From NCBI RefSeq assembly GCF_036588685.1, contig NC_086386.1, positions 36,677,383 through 36,741,382 on the forward strand: a stretch of 64,000 nt of DNA, written 5' to 3'. The notes beneath the pieces were generated by a model that saw only the letters and a program-made list of their open reading frames with translations, searched no databases and was not told the origin of the DNA. This stretch comes from Mytilus trossulus. Taxonomy: Eukaryota > Mollusca > Bivalvia > Mytilida > Mytilidae. Below are positions 1 to 13,900 of the stretch, in pieces. The first letter of the stretch is position 1. Each line of letters starts with the position of its first letter. The position numbers were made by a program, and so were the translations under genes.

Positions 1-420
1 TGTGTCATTTTGGTCTTTTATGGAGAGTTGTCTCAACAGGGCAATCATACCACATTTTCTTTTTTTTGTAATCAATGAATTTTGCATAGGCAGAATCAGA
101 TGAGGGGCGGGGCTAGGGGAGCCGCCACCTCCTTTCGTGTGAAAAAATGATTGATTGTATAGGGAATCACTGAAGCGTGATTGGAGCAGGCGACCCCTCC
201 TTTTTATGTCCATCAGGCCCCCCAGGCGGATTTAGAGGGCCCAGGGTGACCGCCCCCCCCCCTTTTTGGGAAAAAAATAGGTTTCTTATACAGGGAATCA
301 CTGGAGCGGGCCCCTCTTAGGTCAGTCAGTGGGCCCCAACTTATGAAAATTCCTGGATCCGCAACTGCCACCCCCCCCCCCCCCCCCCCTTTTTACAAAA
401 CGTTCTGGATCCGCCACTGT
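1..420 (+). repeat. Repeat A fragment and C-rich dispersed repeat F
   Basis: Bases 1-66 are the 3' part of repeat A. From about 105 to 420 is a repeat with poly-C tracts (for example near 368-390). The same unit appears in reverse at about 60780-60990: shared pieces include 'agggaatcactggagcg' and 'gtcagtgggcccc'. It is non-coding. Confidence 0.6.
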
Positions 421-1825
421 TTTGTAAAAGATATAATGGATGGAGAATTTCCGAAAAGATATCAAAAGTTCACATGAATAATTTAAGCGCTTTAATATCT
501 GTATATTATGAACATTCTAAGTTTATTAATCGATCCATGGTGGTAATTGATATAGACTGTATACAAATCCTCTCTATTTAATAAACTCTGTGACCGCCGT
601 AGATTGTAAACTTGAAAATACACTTTATTCGTAGTATACATGTATGTTCAAAGTTTACTCAATCTGAATATTCATATGAATGGATGACAAATGCGACTAT
701 GCACTGTATCTATAGGACACAAAGGTGTGTTGATAAATTCATTGTGGGAAGAAGAGATGCGACACCCAAAATGAGGTCTTCTCGTTTAATAGTATAGATT
801 GATGTACACGCCTAATAGTCAAACGTCTACGTAGCACGATGTAGATCTATGTTGCTGCTACGATATTGAACGCAATCCTGGTCTGGTGTTCTCTGTCTGG
901 TATCTTTGCAGATTTGTCACCCTTGACATTACCTGTTACATTTGTACTTTTATGCAGCATTGTATCAAGGTAATTCCTAATGCCTTAGCATAAAAACAAA
1001 TTGGCCATAGGAAAAATAATACAAACAAGACAAAAATATGTTTATGATAGATAATTGTAGTATACACACAAAAGTTATAAGCGTTTGCATATTATTATAG
1101 ATTAATTGTTTGCATTTACCTCACAAATCTAGCTTGAAACTGTTTGTATTTGCTGATGTGTTACGCTCAAAAATCGGTCACTGCACTAGAACTTAAATTT
1201 TATGCAGCAACGTCAAAAGAACATACATGAAAGCAAAGAGCAAACTTGTTAACAAATTAAATGCAGACTCTTAATCTTTTGCTCACCTGGTCCAAAGGGC
1301 CAAGATCAAGTTATAACCGTTTGATGGTACTGATTTAAGGTATTACATATCTTCATGTTGTATACAATTTTAATTTCAGTGTATTTGAATGACAACCAGA
1401 CAAACGAACAAAACTCTATTGTACACTATAGTAAAAACTACTGTTTGAATCTCAATCAGAATCACACATATTTAAAGTGTTTAGTGCAATGAATCGTTTT
1501 GAAAGTCAGTATTACGGTGAACTGTTACAGTTTAAGTTACATGAAACTGACATTCAATCATTTATCCCCCTGGCGAGAAGTGTGCGACATTTCATATTGA
1601 TGGTTTTTTAATCGAAAGTTTTCTATAATTTAAGAAAAACTATACTAACTCGTATCATATGTGTAGTTAATGGTTTAACCCTTTTTGGTTAGGTTAGATT
1701 TATTCTAAAGAGAAAGAATTAATAATAGACAAAATATTTAAAAAGTGACTATCGTCATTGAACCATGACGGATGTTTACTATAACAGGACAATATTTGTA
1801 TGCACAAGCTTAAGTATCCTGTAAA
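421..1825. other. Upstream region, no gene seen
   Basis: AT-rich sequence before exon 1a. The ORF at 612-797 is not protein-like. A repeat scrap ('gctcacctggtccaaaggg') lies near 1282. Promoter elements for exon 1a should be near 1.6-1.8 kb, but I see no convincing TATA box. Confidence 0.4.
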
Positions 1826-1904
1826 ATGGATGTATATAATTGTTATCATCTTACAAGATTTTATTTCCAAGTCATTATATGGACCTCATTTATCTTTACA
1901 GCAG
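1826..1904 (+). CDS. Exon 1a, signal peptide (alternative first exon)
   Basis: An ATG opens 26 codons with a hydrophobic stretch (FYFQVIIWTSFIFTA), then a perfect GTAAGT donor in phase 1. Joining its last G to the AA at the start of exon A1 makes Glu and leads straight into SACTFPSYL. The length and hydrophobicity suit a signal peptide cut near the junction. The start was chosen because it is the only ATG that makes this exon a signal sequence. Confidence 0.6.
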
Positions 1905-4900
1905 GTAAGTCTATTATGGACAAGTAACTGTTTTGATATAATTTAGAATATCTTGATAATATATTTGATTTTTTTATGTTTTACGTATTGTTGAAATAAA
2001 GATCTTAAAACTATTAAAAAAGAACGCTTGCACAAAACGAGCGAAAGAAAACTATTTGTTAGACGTTAGTTCAGGTGATACATGTATATGGTATGGGAAT
2101 ACTAGCTATCATTATAAAATAAATATGAATAAATACTACAGGATAAATTCATAAACTAGATTTTAGATAAACACTCTTTTCATTTTTGTTCTTTCATCTT
2201 TCATATATCTACTAGTTGTTTTGACAGTAATGTTTCCCCGTTTTGATATTTATCTTAAAATAATCATGTATACAGTTTAAATCACACGACAGCACAACTC
2301 TATTCAGAAGTAAAAAAAGGTACCTCTCAATTTACTTATCAGGTATGTTTGTGTTTTTCTTGGTTTGTGAGTGCTTATGTTTTAAGATCGCGGTGTCATA
2401 GTCGTATATAACACGTAAAGGTATAAATTCGACGGTACTTTAATCTGGAATAAGTTATCCTTTGACCCAATTTCTTAAAGATGACAACACTGACGAAAGT
2501 CAAAGAGTTTTCTCTTTTAGTGTGGACATTTTTTGTTTGTAAATTCTCAGGTAAATTCAGTTCGTTTTAACAATTTTGTCTTTATTTAACGGTGTCTGAA
2601 GATGAAAGGTGGAGGGTGCAGGTGTAATTTTGAATATAATCCAGGAACGCTTTTAACTAGTATGCCGTACGGGGCTTTGCTCATTGTTGAAGGCCGTACG
2701 GTGACCTATAGTTGTTAATGTTTGTGTCATTTTGGTCTTTTGTGGATAGTTGTCTCATTGGCAATCATACCACATCTTCTTTTTTTATACATAAGACTCA
2801 TATAGAACTAGAGTGTATTTTTTATCATGGTATGGTACACCTATAACAGCTTGGATTAATAAAGTTATCCGTGGAGAGGCGGGTTTAGTTGCCATATAGA
2901 TCCATATAGGCGTATTTTCTGGTACAAGTGTTAATCACTCGGATATCTATCTCATTTATCTACATTCGAAATCTTCTTTTATTCATACCATATATAATTG
3001 ACTCAATGCATATTGAAATATTTTGTGTTAACTGTTTAAAGTCTTAATGGTTCCTGAAAACTGATTATAAGTATTTTTCAAAGTATTTGTTTATAGTATT
3101 ACAAATTTTACATGCCTTACATGACCTTAATATTTGATAGATGTGGTATTTTGTAAGAATGTACATTTAGAATTTACTGTTAACATGGTTAATGTAGGAC
3201 AGTGTAATACACTGACGTAAATAATTAAGAAGGATTGAATGACAAATTGTGTAATAGCTTTATAAATCATCATGTTAGATTGATAGTACAAGTGTATCGG
3301 ATGTTACACGTGTAAACAATCTTTACGTTTTGCATGGTAGTATAACACGGGAATGTTATCTAAAAGTTCTAGCTTCCGGTTGATTTTTCTATTCACATTA
3401 GGACATCAGTTGTAATGTCTGCCAAGGGTATCGACGACAATAGACTAGATACCGAATGAAGAGACAGAAAGAATTTCATAATCATTTGTACAACTTTGTA
3501 TATACTTGTATGGCGTATAACTTTTATGATATGAGCGATGAGTCTTATGTAGACGAAACGCGCGTCTGACGTATTAAATTATAATCCTGGTACCTTTGAT
3601 AACTATTGTACTTGATCTTTAAGTACATTTGTATCTGGTTAAGTTATAATTCATAAGCACACGATTGTTGCGTGCTTACTCCGCATTATCCAGTATCTAC
3701 TACTACCTAAGGAGAACTTTATATTATTTAAGATAATTGAGATACGTGATACACACGTCAGGATCACACATATTTAGTGCAAGCATTATTGTCACTGACT
3801 TTACATTGCCAACGTTACTTTCTGCGCAATGATCCCATTTGTATTGCACTTTTGTTATATTGTCAGACTAAGTATTCGTTTGAGTCCGTCTACCTTGCAG
3901 GTACTTCTAATATCCCTACTTACTCTTCCGGGTCAATTTCGTCATCCCATTGTTAGAGGTAAAACTTGGTGAAGTTTTATTTAGTATTATGTTGTAGATA
4001 GTTGTTTTCTTCTTTTTATTGATCATTGTTTCTTGAAACTATAACTATTGGGCAGACATTTTGTGGTTCCTTCCAGTAGCGCCGGTAATTTTAAGACAGC
4101 ATAGGCTGGAACAGCCTTCAGAATTCTTGGCATTACTGTAATGGAAAAATATATAGACGAGTGCATGTATCCATGTTAATTAATCATCCTCCACCAACTT
4201 TTCAGGTTTGATTTGCACTGAAAGGAATTTTGACGGAAAAAAATTGGTTAAACCACTAATTAGTTGTCAATTAGTAAATAACTACAAACTGCACCTTTGT
4301 GCATTGATTTCAAAGTGGACTTCCCCACAACTTTTTAGATAAAGAAAGAACTCGCCACAAGATTTTACAACAGTCAACTTTGGCGAACCTATACGATTTT
4401 ATTACATCATGTCAATCCTTTGTCCCGATATACGTCTGTGACTGGTCGTGTAAAACCCGAGAATGGATCTAGTAAGATCTACACGAAAAATATGTGACTT
4501 CTAAAAATTGATCTGCTTCAATAGCAAGACAATCAAAGAGGTAGGAGACGACGACTTCAGTCTTCTAAAAAGACAATTCGGAAAGTCCTATACAAACAAA
4601 TAGATGTGTTTAACAACCTTGACTGGCTATACAGCCCTACATACCAGATCTGACGCATTTTGTGTTAAATTTCGAAGATGTTTTAACAGTTTATGTACAC
4701 TAGTGTGATATCATTTTTCAATTCGTGCAAGGCAGTGTTGCGCCATGACTGGTAGATTACGCGAGGTATTCAGTATGCACCATAGTTTGTATGTTATCTC
4801 TTTATAGACAGAAACATATTGCAATCATTCCCTTAATAGATTGATCATTTATCTAAAAAAAAATCAAGGTCATCACCATAGTATGATTTCAAATGAGATC

Positions 4901-7900
4901 ACTATCCTCCAGCGACCAAAGGAAGAAATTAGAAACCATATATTACAATACGGCTTTCAATACTAGGCGAAACCCATCATACCGTTTTCTTTTCTTTTTT
5001 AATGCACGTCATGATTGTAGAATTGGATTCCTTTGTTCCGCTGCACCTTTGATGCATTTAGACATGTATTTGTCTTAATTTTTCACTCGGTCTACACCTT
5101 TTGTCTTCATTTCGCAATGAACAACATATTAAGATAAATGTTACATTTAATCTGGTTAACGTATGACGTGGACACAGACGTTATAGCTTAACTGATCAGT
5201 GTAAATAATTATTAAACCAATTACAAAACATTATCATCCATTTTGTGTGTACGTATCCTAGGTCAATGTTCTTATGCTTATAATTGTAACACAAAAGAAA
5301 AGTGTCAAAAACAAGTATCGTTTTAGTTAAGGTGGCATTTAAATTGAATTTGATATTTTGAAAATTTATATTTACCAGTGAGTTTTAGCTAGTTCGTGGT
5401 TTTATCTACATTATCTTTTGTAACATTGTATTTTGAATTAATTAAGATTGACAATAATAAACCATTTCATACAAAAACATTAACAAAATAACAATAACAT
5501 CAAATGGTTAACAAAATAATTCGTTTCTAATTTTTATACGACCGCAAACATGAAAACAATTTTGGTCGTATATTGGTATCGCGTCGTCGTCGTCGTCAGC
5601 ATCGTCCGAAGACGGGTGGTTTCCGGGAATAACTTTAGAACAAGTAAATTGAAATCAATTAAATTTAAATATAAGGTTTATTACCACCAAAGGAAGGTTG
5701 GGATTGATTTTGGGGGGTTTGATCCTATCAATTTTGGAACAAGTGCCCGAAAAGGGTCAAAATAAGTATTTTTCTAGTTTCGAGACAATAACTTGTGTGT
5801 ATAAAGTGTATGAATCTTTCTGAAATCTTACCACAAGGTTTAATTTCTTAAAAGAAAGGTCAGGATTGATTTTGGGGCTTATGGCCCAAAGTGTTTAAGA
5901 ATTAATGGCAAAAAAGGGGCCAAAACCAATACTTTTCTAATACTTTGTATAAATTGCTTATTTCTTGACCAATTTCAATGGGGTTTTATACTTGAATTCG
6001 TGGGGTTCTTAGATATGCTGAATCTAACCGTGTATTATTTTTTTGGAATTTGGTCGTCCCTGTTTTTAAATAGGTCAACATGAGTTTCAAAGTGTCTAAA
6101 ATTATACTTTGTATGATTTCATCAAAAATTGAATTATTGAGGTTCTTTGAAATGCCGAATCTAACCGTGAATTAAGATTTAATAATTTTGGGTCTCGTTT
6201 TCAAATTGGTCTACATTATGGTCCCAAGGGTCCAAAATAGCTGACTATGCGGTATGGGCTTTGCTCATTGTTGAAGGCCGTTCGGTGACCTATAGTTGTT
6301 AATGTTTGCGTCATTTTGGTCTTTTGTAGTTAGTTGTCTCATTGGCAATCATACCACATCTTCTTTTTTATGTTAGTTTGATTTATTACGTTCTGCTTAA
6401 CTTTGACTTATTTACTATGTTTCATTTTCATTTTAATTTTCGCCTCGTTTGTTGTGGAATTTTCAAAGTATACGGGACAGGTCTCGTTTTAAACAAAAGA
6501 ATTACTACGTTATTTTCGTTTCACCTACGTTTAAATACGTTTCGTCGGTAAGACGTAGCTTTTGAAATGTGACAGTGTGACTGGGGCTTTAGGAACAGAC
6601 ATTTTGACAGACCACTCCAGAGAATTATTGTAATTGTACTTTAACGCGTAGAACGCGTGATCCTCTCCATGCACGAGGCATTGCATTTAATATTCTCATT
6701 ACTACAGTCGTGGTTGGGCAATTATACCCCGTAGTCAAAGTCAAAGCTTGAAATTAAGACGAGATTCACACGAGAAATGCAAATCCTTTACCAACAATTA
6801 TGAAAGAAGAACTAATTCTTTATCATTCGTCAATCTACAATTATAATATTTTTCACTGGATTAGTACAGTTGACGAGATTGAATGACTATCTGTTTACTG
6901 TGTTTGGATAAAATCATGCCTGTTTCATATAAGCTATCAGTACAAATGAAAACATCAATCATTTGGTAAAATGAATAAATTTCGTTAGCCAAAATTTAAC
7001 CGTAACGTAATAGTATAAATTTAAATTTCTCTTTATCTTGTATGATTTATTGGCATGGAAAATTTAAAAAGAAAATATTTATTTATTCATTGCATATTTT
7101 TTTTAAGTACATTATTTTAATTTTAATAAAGCACATCGATAGCTCTATAAAGAATAATCTCAAGTGTTTTTCAGTGAATTCCAAATATATCATGTTTCAA
7201 TTTTGACAACAAATTGCCTCCTTTTAATAAAAAAAAGATATGATTATTATTTTTCTGATGTGTGGATTTTAAATTATTTGTTATTTCATATTTTTACCTT
7301 CAGTATGAAGTGTGATCTTTGATTATTGATGCGGTTAAAAAAACGGTACAAGGTATTAAAACTCGTACGAGGTATTAACACAGGTACACGTAGCATTACA
7401 ATTGGTTTCTGTAATAGTAATGTATCTATAGACACGAATGGATGGTTTCAAACTAGAACCAATGACAAACGTAATTCTGATTTAAACTTTCCTATTGTCA
7501 ACTTTCCATTTTTGAGCAGTAAAACTACCTTTTGTCCAATTGTTTGGCGTTTACATGTTTAAATTCATACGTTACGGTCGTGTATTGTAACATATTACTA
7601 CTATATGTACCTTGATTACCTTAGCAGTAAAATGCTCTTATCAGAACTTTTAGAAAATACCACTGTTATCAAAACTGCGTCTTTACGATTTGATTGACCG
7701 ATACGAAGTCCTACAGCTTCAGGTTTACATACCACAAAAGTAGTCTAACAAATAATTTAACGATTGTGTCCTAATCCCTATTGTGGTATTTTGATTAAAT
7801 GTAAATATGCATGATTGGTGAGGCGTGACTAACAAGAGCCACTAACTCGGGCTACGACACAGGGCTCTTAGTATTTGCATTTCATGTTTAAGCTTTGAAA

Positions 7901-10900
7901 GGTTAGATATTATGTGCTGTTTTTAATGGATTTAAAATATAGGCGAAAGAAACCAAACTATTAAGTCGAAAATCAACGGACAGTCCAATGGAAAAAAAAG
8001 AAAAAAAGACTAAAAGACATAATTTTAATAAAATCAACGGTACCAATTTTGTTGTGTAGAGTACCCATCACAAAGAAGAGAATTAAAGAATGAGCTACAT
8101 GAATATCATCAAAAAACGACAAACTCATTAATTTGCCATTAATTTTAATATATATACGTTTACCTACAATCTACAAAATATTTTATTTATAGAAAGTGCG
8201 TGTACGTTTCCATCATATTTGATTGGTCAATGGACCGATGTAAAAAAGAATGCTACCATTACATTCCAGACAACATCTTCAAAGTTGACAGGGTGGCATG
8301 CTCTAATTACGGGTGAAGACTTTCACGGTCAAACATGTATCCACAACACCGGCAACGTCTTTGTTTTTGAGTAAGCAGAATTATCAAGTGTGTACATTAA
8401 TTAACATAAAACATACCTAAGATGAAAAGGAAGATTTCGCTTTTCAGTATTTATTGTAATTATTGAATTGTGATTTTTTAAATAATTATTTAAAGCTGTT
8501 ATACAAATATAACAGCATGTGTTATGAACTTATGATTGCAAATGAGAAAACAATCCACCAAAGACCAAATGACATAGATGTAAACATACATTGTTGGACT
8601 TGGGGAGACTTATCTTCGATTGTCCCTTTGTAATCATTTTAGAACAGTGATGTACATGTATGGTACTATTTTCAACTAGAAATTATAAATTCATTATAAC
8701 ATACATGTATTTCAAACCAGTTTAATGTTTATAACGATACATTTCTAGTTTGAAAACATTTCTCTAATTTGGATCAGATTAATATCATCAGTCTTATATA
8801 GTTGGAGAAAAGGAAATGTCAGTCCCCAGAACCTATTCTTCAAGACCATCGTGTATTATTTGTATTAAAAGTTTATTATTTTCACCACTAGCCACATGCA
8901 CAGTTCTTTTGGGACAAAATTACACACAAGAGTATAATAAATAAAATTATAGTAAAATACTGATATTCTTTTTGTTAATTCATTTTGAAGTATATGGCAC
9001 ATTTTATAAAAGTTTTTATATTTGTAGAGGAGACAGCACTGTTTTTTACCCATCTTTGGGAACCTTAAAGTACTACATGTGTATGAAGATTACAAGAGTA
9101 TCTGATGATGTTCTATATTACTACCTACTGGCAGGTAAAAATATTATGTATGACATACATGTTCATGAATGATCCAGCAAAACATAATATAATAATCACA
9201 TTTTGTCTATTTTAAAAGTGTATATCTTAAAAGCCATAACAAGATATTATATTAAACGGAGATATATACGGACAAGAACATGAAAGTTATTGTAAAAAAC
9301 GATACTGCTTAAACTACATCTGTGTGGGTTAATGATAGGAAAACGATACTGCTTAAACTACATCTGTGTGGGTTAAAGATAGGAAAACGATACTGCTTAA
9401 ACAACATCTGTGTGGGTTAAAGATAGAAAAACGATACAAAAGGGATATTCAAACTCGAAGTCCAAAGTAAACTGTATGACAATAAAAAAGGAGAAACTAC
9501 CAAAAAGACACAGCAGTACACCAAAAAAGTCGTCATTGTACCTAATGAATATATCTCTATAGGAATGCATATTTTTGTACAGTAACACGTCATTTCAAAT
9601 GTTTGTATCCAAACTTGATTGACGCCAACGCCGAAGTGGGCACTTTCGCACTAAATATCAGGACCAACTTGAAAAAAATACATGGAAATGATTTTATATG
9701 AAGTTCATTTGAGAACTTTTATTTCATTCACCCTCTGTTAAACCATTTCGGAAGGCTCCAATTATTCATTCGATGAAATGTATTCTTTTCATTCCAGTTA
9801 AACCCCGTTGAAACCACTCATTTAAGATGTCGATGATAATAGTTACACAAATATAATTACACAACTGATCATTATGTGTGGTAAATCGGCATTACAAATA
9901 ATCCTTGAGAACACTATTCATTTTATTTTTTTTTAGACAAAAACGGTGTTGCAAATAATGAAAGAATTTACACAGCGAACAGAGCACCAGATGTTAGCTC
10001 TACTCCGACATGCGATTATTGTCAGTTTACACAGACGATACCTGATGCAGATCGTCGTGAATTAAGAAAATTGGGTATAGTTTTATATTCAAATATTTAT
10101 ATCAGAAGTTGCTATTCTACTTCGTGCTCTTCTTGTGTATCGGTTTGTAAATTAAAAAAAAATCATAATCATAAATAAATAAATTTTTATTTTTATAACG
10201 TTATATAAACGTAGCCATATGCTTCGGGTTTTTTTTTTCAATATTCATAAAAGGTCTTAATCTTGTTTTTTAATATCACAAGGTCTTAATCGACTCAAAT
10301 GGTAAAAAAAAGTAAATAACATAAACTAGGACAAATTACAAAAACGAAATGTATGAAACTGTTTGATATCAAAGGTGTCTTTTTACAAAGTTCAACTTCA
10401 AAAAAGAAGATATTAAGTTGGCTGATGCAAGCGACTTTTAAATTTTTAGTTAAGATTATATAATAAAAACAAGGTCAGGATAATGTTATTTACTCTAGAG
10501 TCTATGCTGTTATGCAATGTATTTTCGTTTTATATAATCTTTTCAAGGTACAAGTGAGACGTTGACCGCAACTCCTTCTCTTTGCCTACCATGTGAAGCA
10601 ACGTGCGACGAGACTACAATTGTTAACGCATCAGCACTAGGACCGTCCTCCTCACTTGCAGTAGTGACGACAATGAACCCTTCAACTATACAATTAACAC
10701 AAGAAACATCAAATCCTATAATATCACAACATTTCACCACAGATATTATAACAACAACAACTTTAACACCCGCATCGTTAAAACAGACAACAAACGGAGC
10801 AGGTAATTTAGAAGGAAAAAAGAAATTTTTGATGAAAGTCATGAAAATCGCGATCAAAATACATTGAAATATATCACATTCATTTACGAAAAATTAACGC

Positions 10901-13900
10901 AAAATGTAAGAGTTTTATTAGGTCAACTAGAGTTATGACAAGTTAAATTGACCTAATTAAGAAAATAGTTTATTAATAATAAAAAAAATGTACATGTTTT
11001 TTTTTATGATATTAGTTTTACATGGAACGGAAAATTAACAAATATTTGTTGTACATTTTACTTTACAAATTGGTATGTTATGAAGGGTCATTTTCATTCC
11101 AGAAATTGATTCCAGAAAATAAAAACAATGATTTACTTTGATTGCTTTCATTTTTTCTTACATTTAAAGGATCGTTTGTTTATAATATATATATATATAT
11201 TTTTATAGAAAGTGCATGCACATTTCCATCTTATTTGATTGGGCAATGGACTGATACGACCAAAGGTGTAAACATAACATTCCAATCAACAACTGCAAAG
11301 CTAACCGGATGGACTGCTAAAGTTACAGGCGAAACGTTTGACGGTCAAACATGTATCCACAACACCGGAGACGTCTTTGTTTTTGAGTAAGCATATCAAT
11401 CAACTTTTTTTAATACATTTCTAAAAACAAAATATGTATGATGAAAAAGTAGATTTTTTGTCGAGCCTGCAACTTTTGTTGCAGAAAGCTCGACATAGGG
11501 ATAGTGATCCGGCAGCGATGGCGGCGTTAGCTTACTTTTTAAAAGCTTTATATTGTAGAAGGTGGGAGACCTGGATGCTTCATACTTTGTATATAGATGG
11601 CTCATGTAACGAGGTTTCCGTCAGTCACATGTCAAATGTCCTTGACCTTATTGTCATGGTTCAGTGACAACTTGAAAAAAAAGTTCAGATTTTTTGTAAT
11701 GTTGAATTTTCTCTTTTATTAGTAATAGGATAATTATATTTGATATGTGCGTACCTTGCAAGGTCCTCATGCCTTTCAGACAGTTTTCACTTGACCTCGA
11801 CCTCATTTCATGGATCAGTGAACACGGTTAAGTTTTGGTGGTCAAGTCCATATCTCAGATACTATAAGCAATAGGGCTTGTATATTCGGTGTATGAAAGG
11901 ACTAAGGTGTACATGTCCAACTGGCAGGTGTCATCTGACCTTGACCTCATTTTCATGGTTCAGTGGTTGAAGTTAAGTTTTTGTGTTTTGGTCTGTTTTC
12001 CTCATACTTTACGCAATAGATCTACTATATTTGTTGTATGCAATGATTGTAAGATGTACATGTCTAGCGGGCAGATGTCATCTGACCTTGACCTCATTTT
12101 TATGGTTCAGTGAGTTTTGGTCTTTTTATCTAATACTATAAGCCATAGGTCAACTATATTTGGTGTATAGAAATATTGTATGATTTAAATGTCAGTCGCA
12201 CAGGTTTTATTTGACCTCGACTTTATTTTCACGGTTCATTGCTCAGTTTTAAGTTTTTGTGTTTTGGTCTATTTTTCTTAAACTATAAGTAATAGGTCAA
12301 CTATATTTGTTTATGGAAGCATTGTTAGCTGTACATGTCTGCCTGGCATGGTTCATCTGACCTTGATCTCTTTTTCATGGTTCATTGGTCATTGTTTAGT
12401 TATCTTGGTTAATTTTACGTTTATGTGACAGTTTTTGTCGAGCCTGCAACTTTTGTTGCAGAAAGTTCGACATAAGATAGTGATCCGGCGGCGGCGGCGG
12501 CGACGCAGGCTAACTCCTCAAAAGCTTTATATTTTAGAAGGTAAAAGACCTGAACTTCATACTTTGTATATAGATGCCTCATGTTACGAACTTTCCGTCA
12601 GTCACATGTCCAATGTCCTTGACCCCATTTTCATGGATCAGTAACTACTTGAAAAAAAAGTTAAGATTTTTTGTAATGTTAAATTATCTCTTATCATAAG
12701 TAATTGGATAACTATATTTGGTATGTGCGTACCTTGCAAGGTCCTCATGCCCGTCAGACAGTTTTCTCTTGACCTTGACCTCAATTCATTGATCAGTGAA
12801 CAAGGTTAAGTTTTGGTGGTCAAGCCCATATCTCAGATACTATAAGCAATAGGTCTAGTATATCCGGTGTATGGAAGGACTGTAAGGTGTACATGTCCAA
12901 CTGGCAGGTGTCATTTGACCTTGACCTCATTTTCATGGTTCAGTGGTTATAATTAAGTTTTTGTGTTTTGGTCTGTTTTCCTTATGCTATATGCAATATG
13001 TCTTCTATATTTGGTGTATCGAATAATTGTAAGATGTACATGTCTAGCTGACAGGTGTTTAGTTTTTGAGTTTTGGTCTATTTTTCTTATACTTTATGCA
13101 TTAGGTCAACTATATTTGGTGTATGGAAATATTTTATGATCTATATGTCTGTTATGCAGGTTTTTTTTTTACCTTAACGTCATTTTCACGGCTTATTGCT
13201 CAGTGTTAAGTTCTTGTGTTTTGGTCTGTTTTTTTCTGAATTAATAAGCAATAAGTCAACTACATTTGTTGTATTGAAGAATTGTTAGCTGTATATGTCA
13301 GCCTTGCATGGTTCATCTGACCTTAACCTCATTTTCATGGTTCATTGATCAATGTTTTGTTTTCTTGTTTAATGTTGAGTTTATGTGACAGTTGTAATAA
13401 AGCTTTATATTTGGTCTATTAACATAATATCTATGATTAGTAATGGAGGCGAGACATTTCAGCGTGTGCACTCTTGTTAAAAAAGATTTATACTCAGGAC
13501 TATCAACATAATATCAATGATTAGTTAAGAAGGCGATACATTTCAGCGTGTGCACTCTTGTTTTACACTTTGAGTGCTTTTTTACAATTTCAAATGTGAC
13601 GTCACTTTGTGCGTTGCGGCTTTGGCTAACTCGGGTATGTATTTTTTGTGCTGGCTTATGTTGGTTTATGTTATGTATTTTTTTTTAATCTGTACTTAGT
13701 TAATACTTCGGTTATATCATGTATATCTATTATATAGTCATTTTATGAAATTTACTGCAAAAGTATAAACGATTTTAAATAATAGGATGTTCTTATCCCA
13801 AGCAGATAACGTAGCCATATTGGACACAACTTTTTTGAACTTTTGGTCAAAGTTCAACTTTGAACTTGTTTTGGCTTTCGAACTTTTTTCAGCTGAGCGT

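Larger units (their letters stand above)
2551..8192 (+). other. Long first intron, repeat-filled
   Basis: About 5.6 kb between exon 1b and exon A1. It holds two copies of dispersed repeat A, one of repeat B, a hairpin-headed repeat near 5.5-6.2 kb and a scrap of reverse-transcriptase relic near 7.46 kb. I see no further coding exon. The ORFs at 4893-5078 and 6342-6551 have no protein-like composition. Confidence 0.6.

Noticed and set aside
10543-10857. 104-aa minus-strand frame
   Set aside because: Exact antisense of the Thr-rich exon D1. ACA/ACT-rich coding DNA leaves the opposite strand free of stops.
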